From assembly GCA_964581605.1 (NCBI GenBank), contig CAZOPF010000038.1, positions 1 through 49,120 of the forward strand: a stretch of 49,120 nt of DNA, in the 5' to 3' direction. Source of the stretch: CAADGU01 sp964581605 (GTDB lineage: Bacteria; Chloroflexota; Anaerolineae; Promineifilales; Promineifilaceae). The first letter of the stretch is position 1, and every line of letters starts with the position of its first letter. Below the pieces are notes generated by a model. That model was given only the letters and a program-made list of their open reading frames with translations. It had not been told where the DNA came from and searched no databases. Below are positions 49,081 through 49,120 of this stretch, piece by piece. The translations under genes were made by a program, and so were the position numbers.

Positions 49081-49120
49081 GTGTTTACCTGTTCAGGTGT
49101 TCACCCAAACACTCAAACAC
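49081..49120. repeat. GTGTTT inverted repeat at the window edge (family F)
   Basis: GTGTTTACCTG, TTCAGGTGTTCACC, then CAAACACTCAAACAC. The left GTGTTT units pair with the right AAACAC units; the array is cut by the window end. It relates to the units at 23903-23948. Confidence 0.5.

Overview
The window looks like a chromosomal piece of a moderately GC-rich bacterium, most likely a Chloroflexota member of the Anaerolineae type. The pointers are a Ycf45-like R3H ATPase, a DUF5679 zinc finger fused to topoisomerase I, secreted proteins carrying a short YLPL/YLPI element, many lipoproteins and membrane-anchored extracellular proteins, and no recognisable outer-membrane machinery. This is inferred from gene style; no rRNA or other marker is present. 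I found no tRNA, rRNA, CRISPR array, insertion sequence or phage.

Layout. 1-7294 (minus): the start of a membrane-anchored NACHT-type NTPase, cut by the window edge, then a 2187-residue secreted subtilase. 7627-12219: guanylate kinase, an FmdB zinc-ribbon protein on the other strand, thymidylate kinase, an R3H-domain ATPase and a GNAT-like protein. 12292-15935 (plus): succinate dehydrogenase operon sdhCDAB with a clear promoter. 15997-21064 (minus): triple-FKBP lipoprotein, PlsC-type acyltransferase, coiled-coil J-domain protein, HtpG. 21254-26780: a truncated flavoprotein remnant, a secreted protein of unknown role, an anchored beta-propeller, a DCC-family redox protein with an in-frame TGA at its second catalytic Cys, a small membrane protein and a GT39-like membrane glycosyltransferase. 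26867-30221: zinc-ribbon membrane protein, ScpA, sensor histidine kinase. 30511-36030: a hypothetical protein, DNA polymerase I, M23 peptidase, DUF983 protein and a small acidic protein. 36031-45113 (minus): PA14 lipoprotein, topA, mannose-1-phosphate guanylyltransferase, dprA, then the conserved rimM, KH protein, rpsP, ffh series. 45350-49068 (minus): a receiver-like/Y1-transposase-like fusion and a secreted anchored nuclease.

Three features stand out. (1) The DCC-family gene at 23973-24359 reads through cleanly if its single internal TGA codes for selenocysteine: this gives a CxxU active site, followed at the right distance by a SECIS-like hairpin. (2) The palindromic octamer ACGGCCGT occurs about 80 times by hand count, where about one copy is expected from base composition. 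It behaves like a HIP1-type iterated palindrome, often encodes Thr-Ala-Val in linkers, and builds terminator stems. (3) Many intergenic gaps hold a short unit of 7-14 bases repeated imperfectly, commonly followed by its own inverted copies. The unit differs from locus to locus, and in at least three genes such repeats run into coding sequence.

Most enzyme calls rest on clear motifs. Start codons were chosen from Shine-Dalgarno-like sequence and family alignment from memory; no database was searched.
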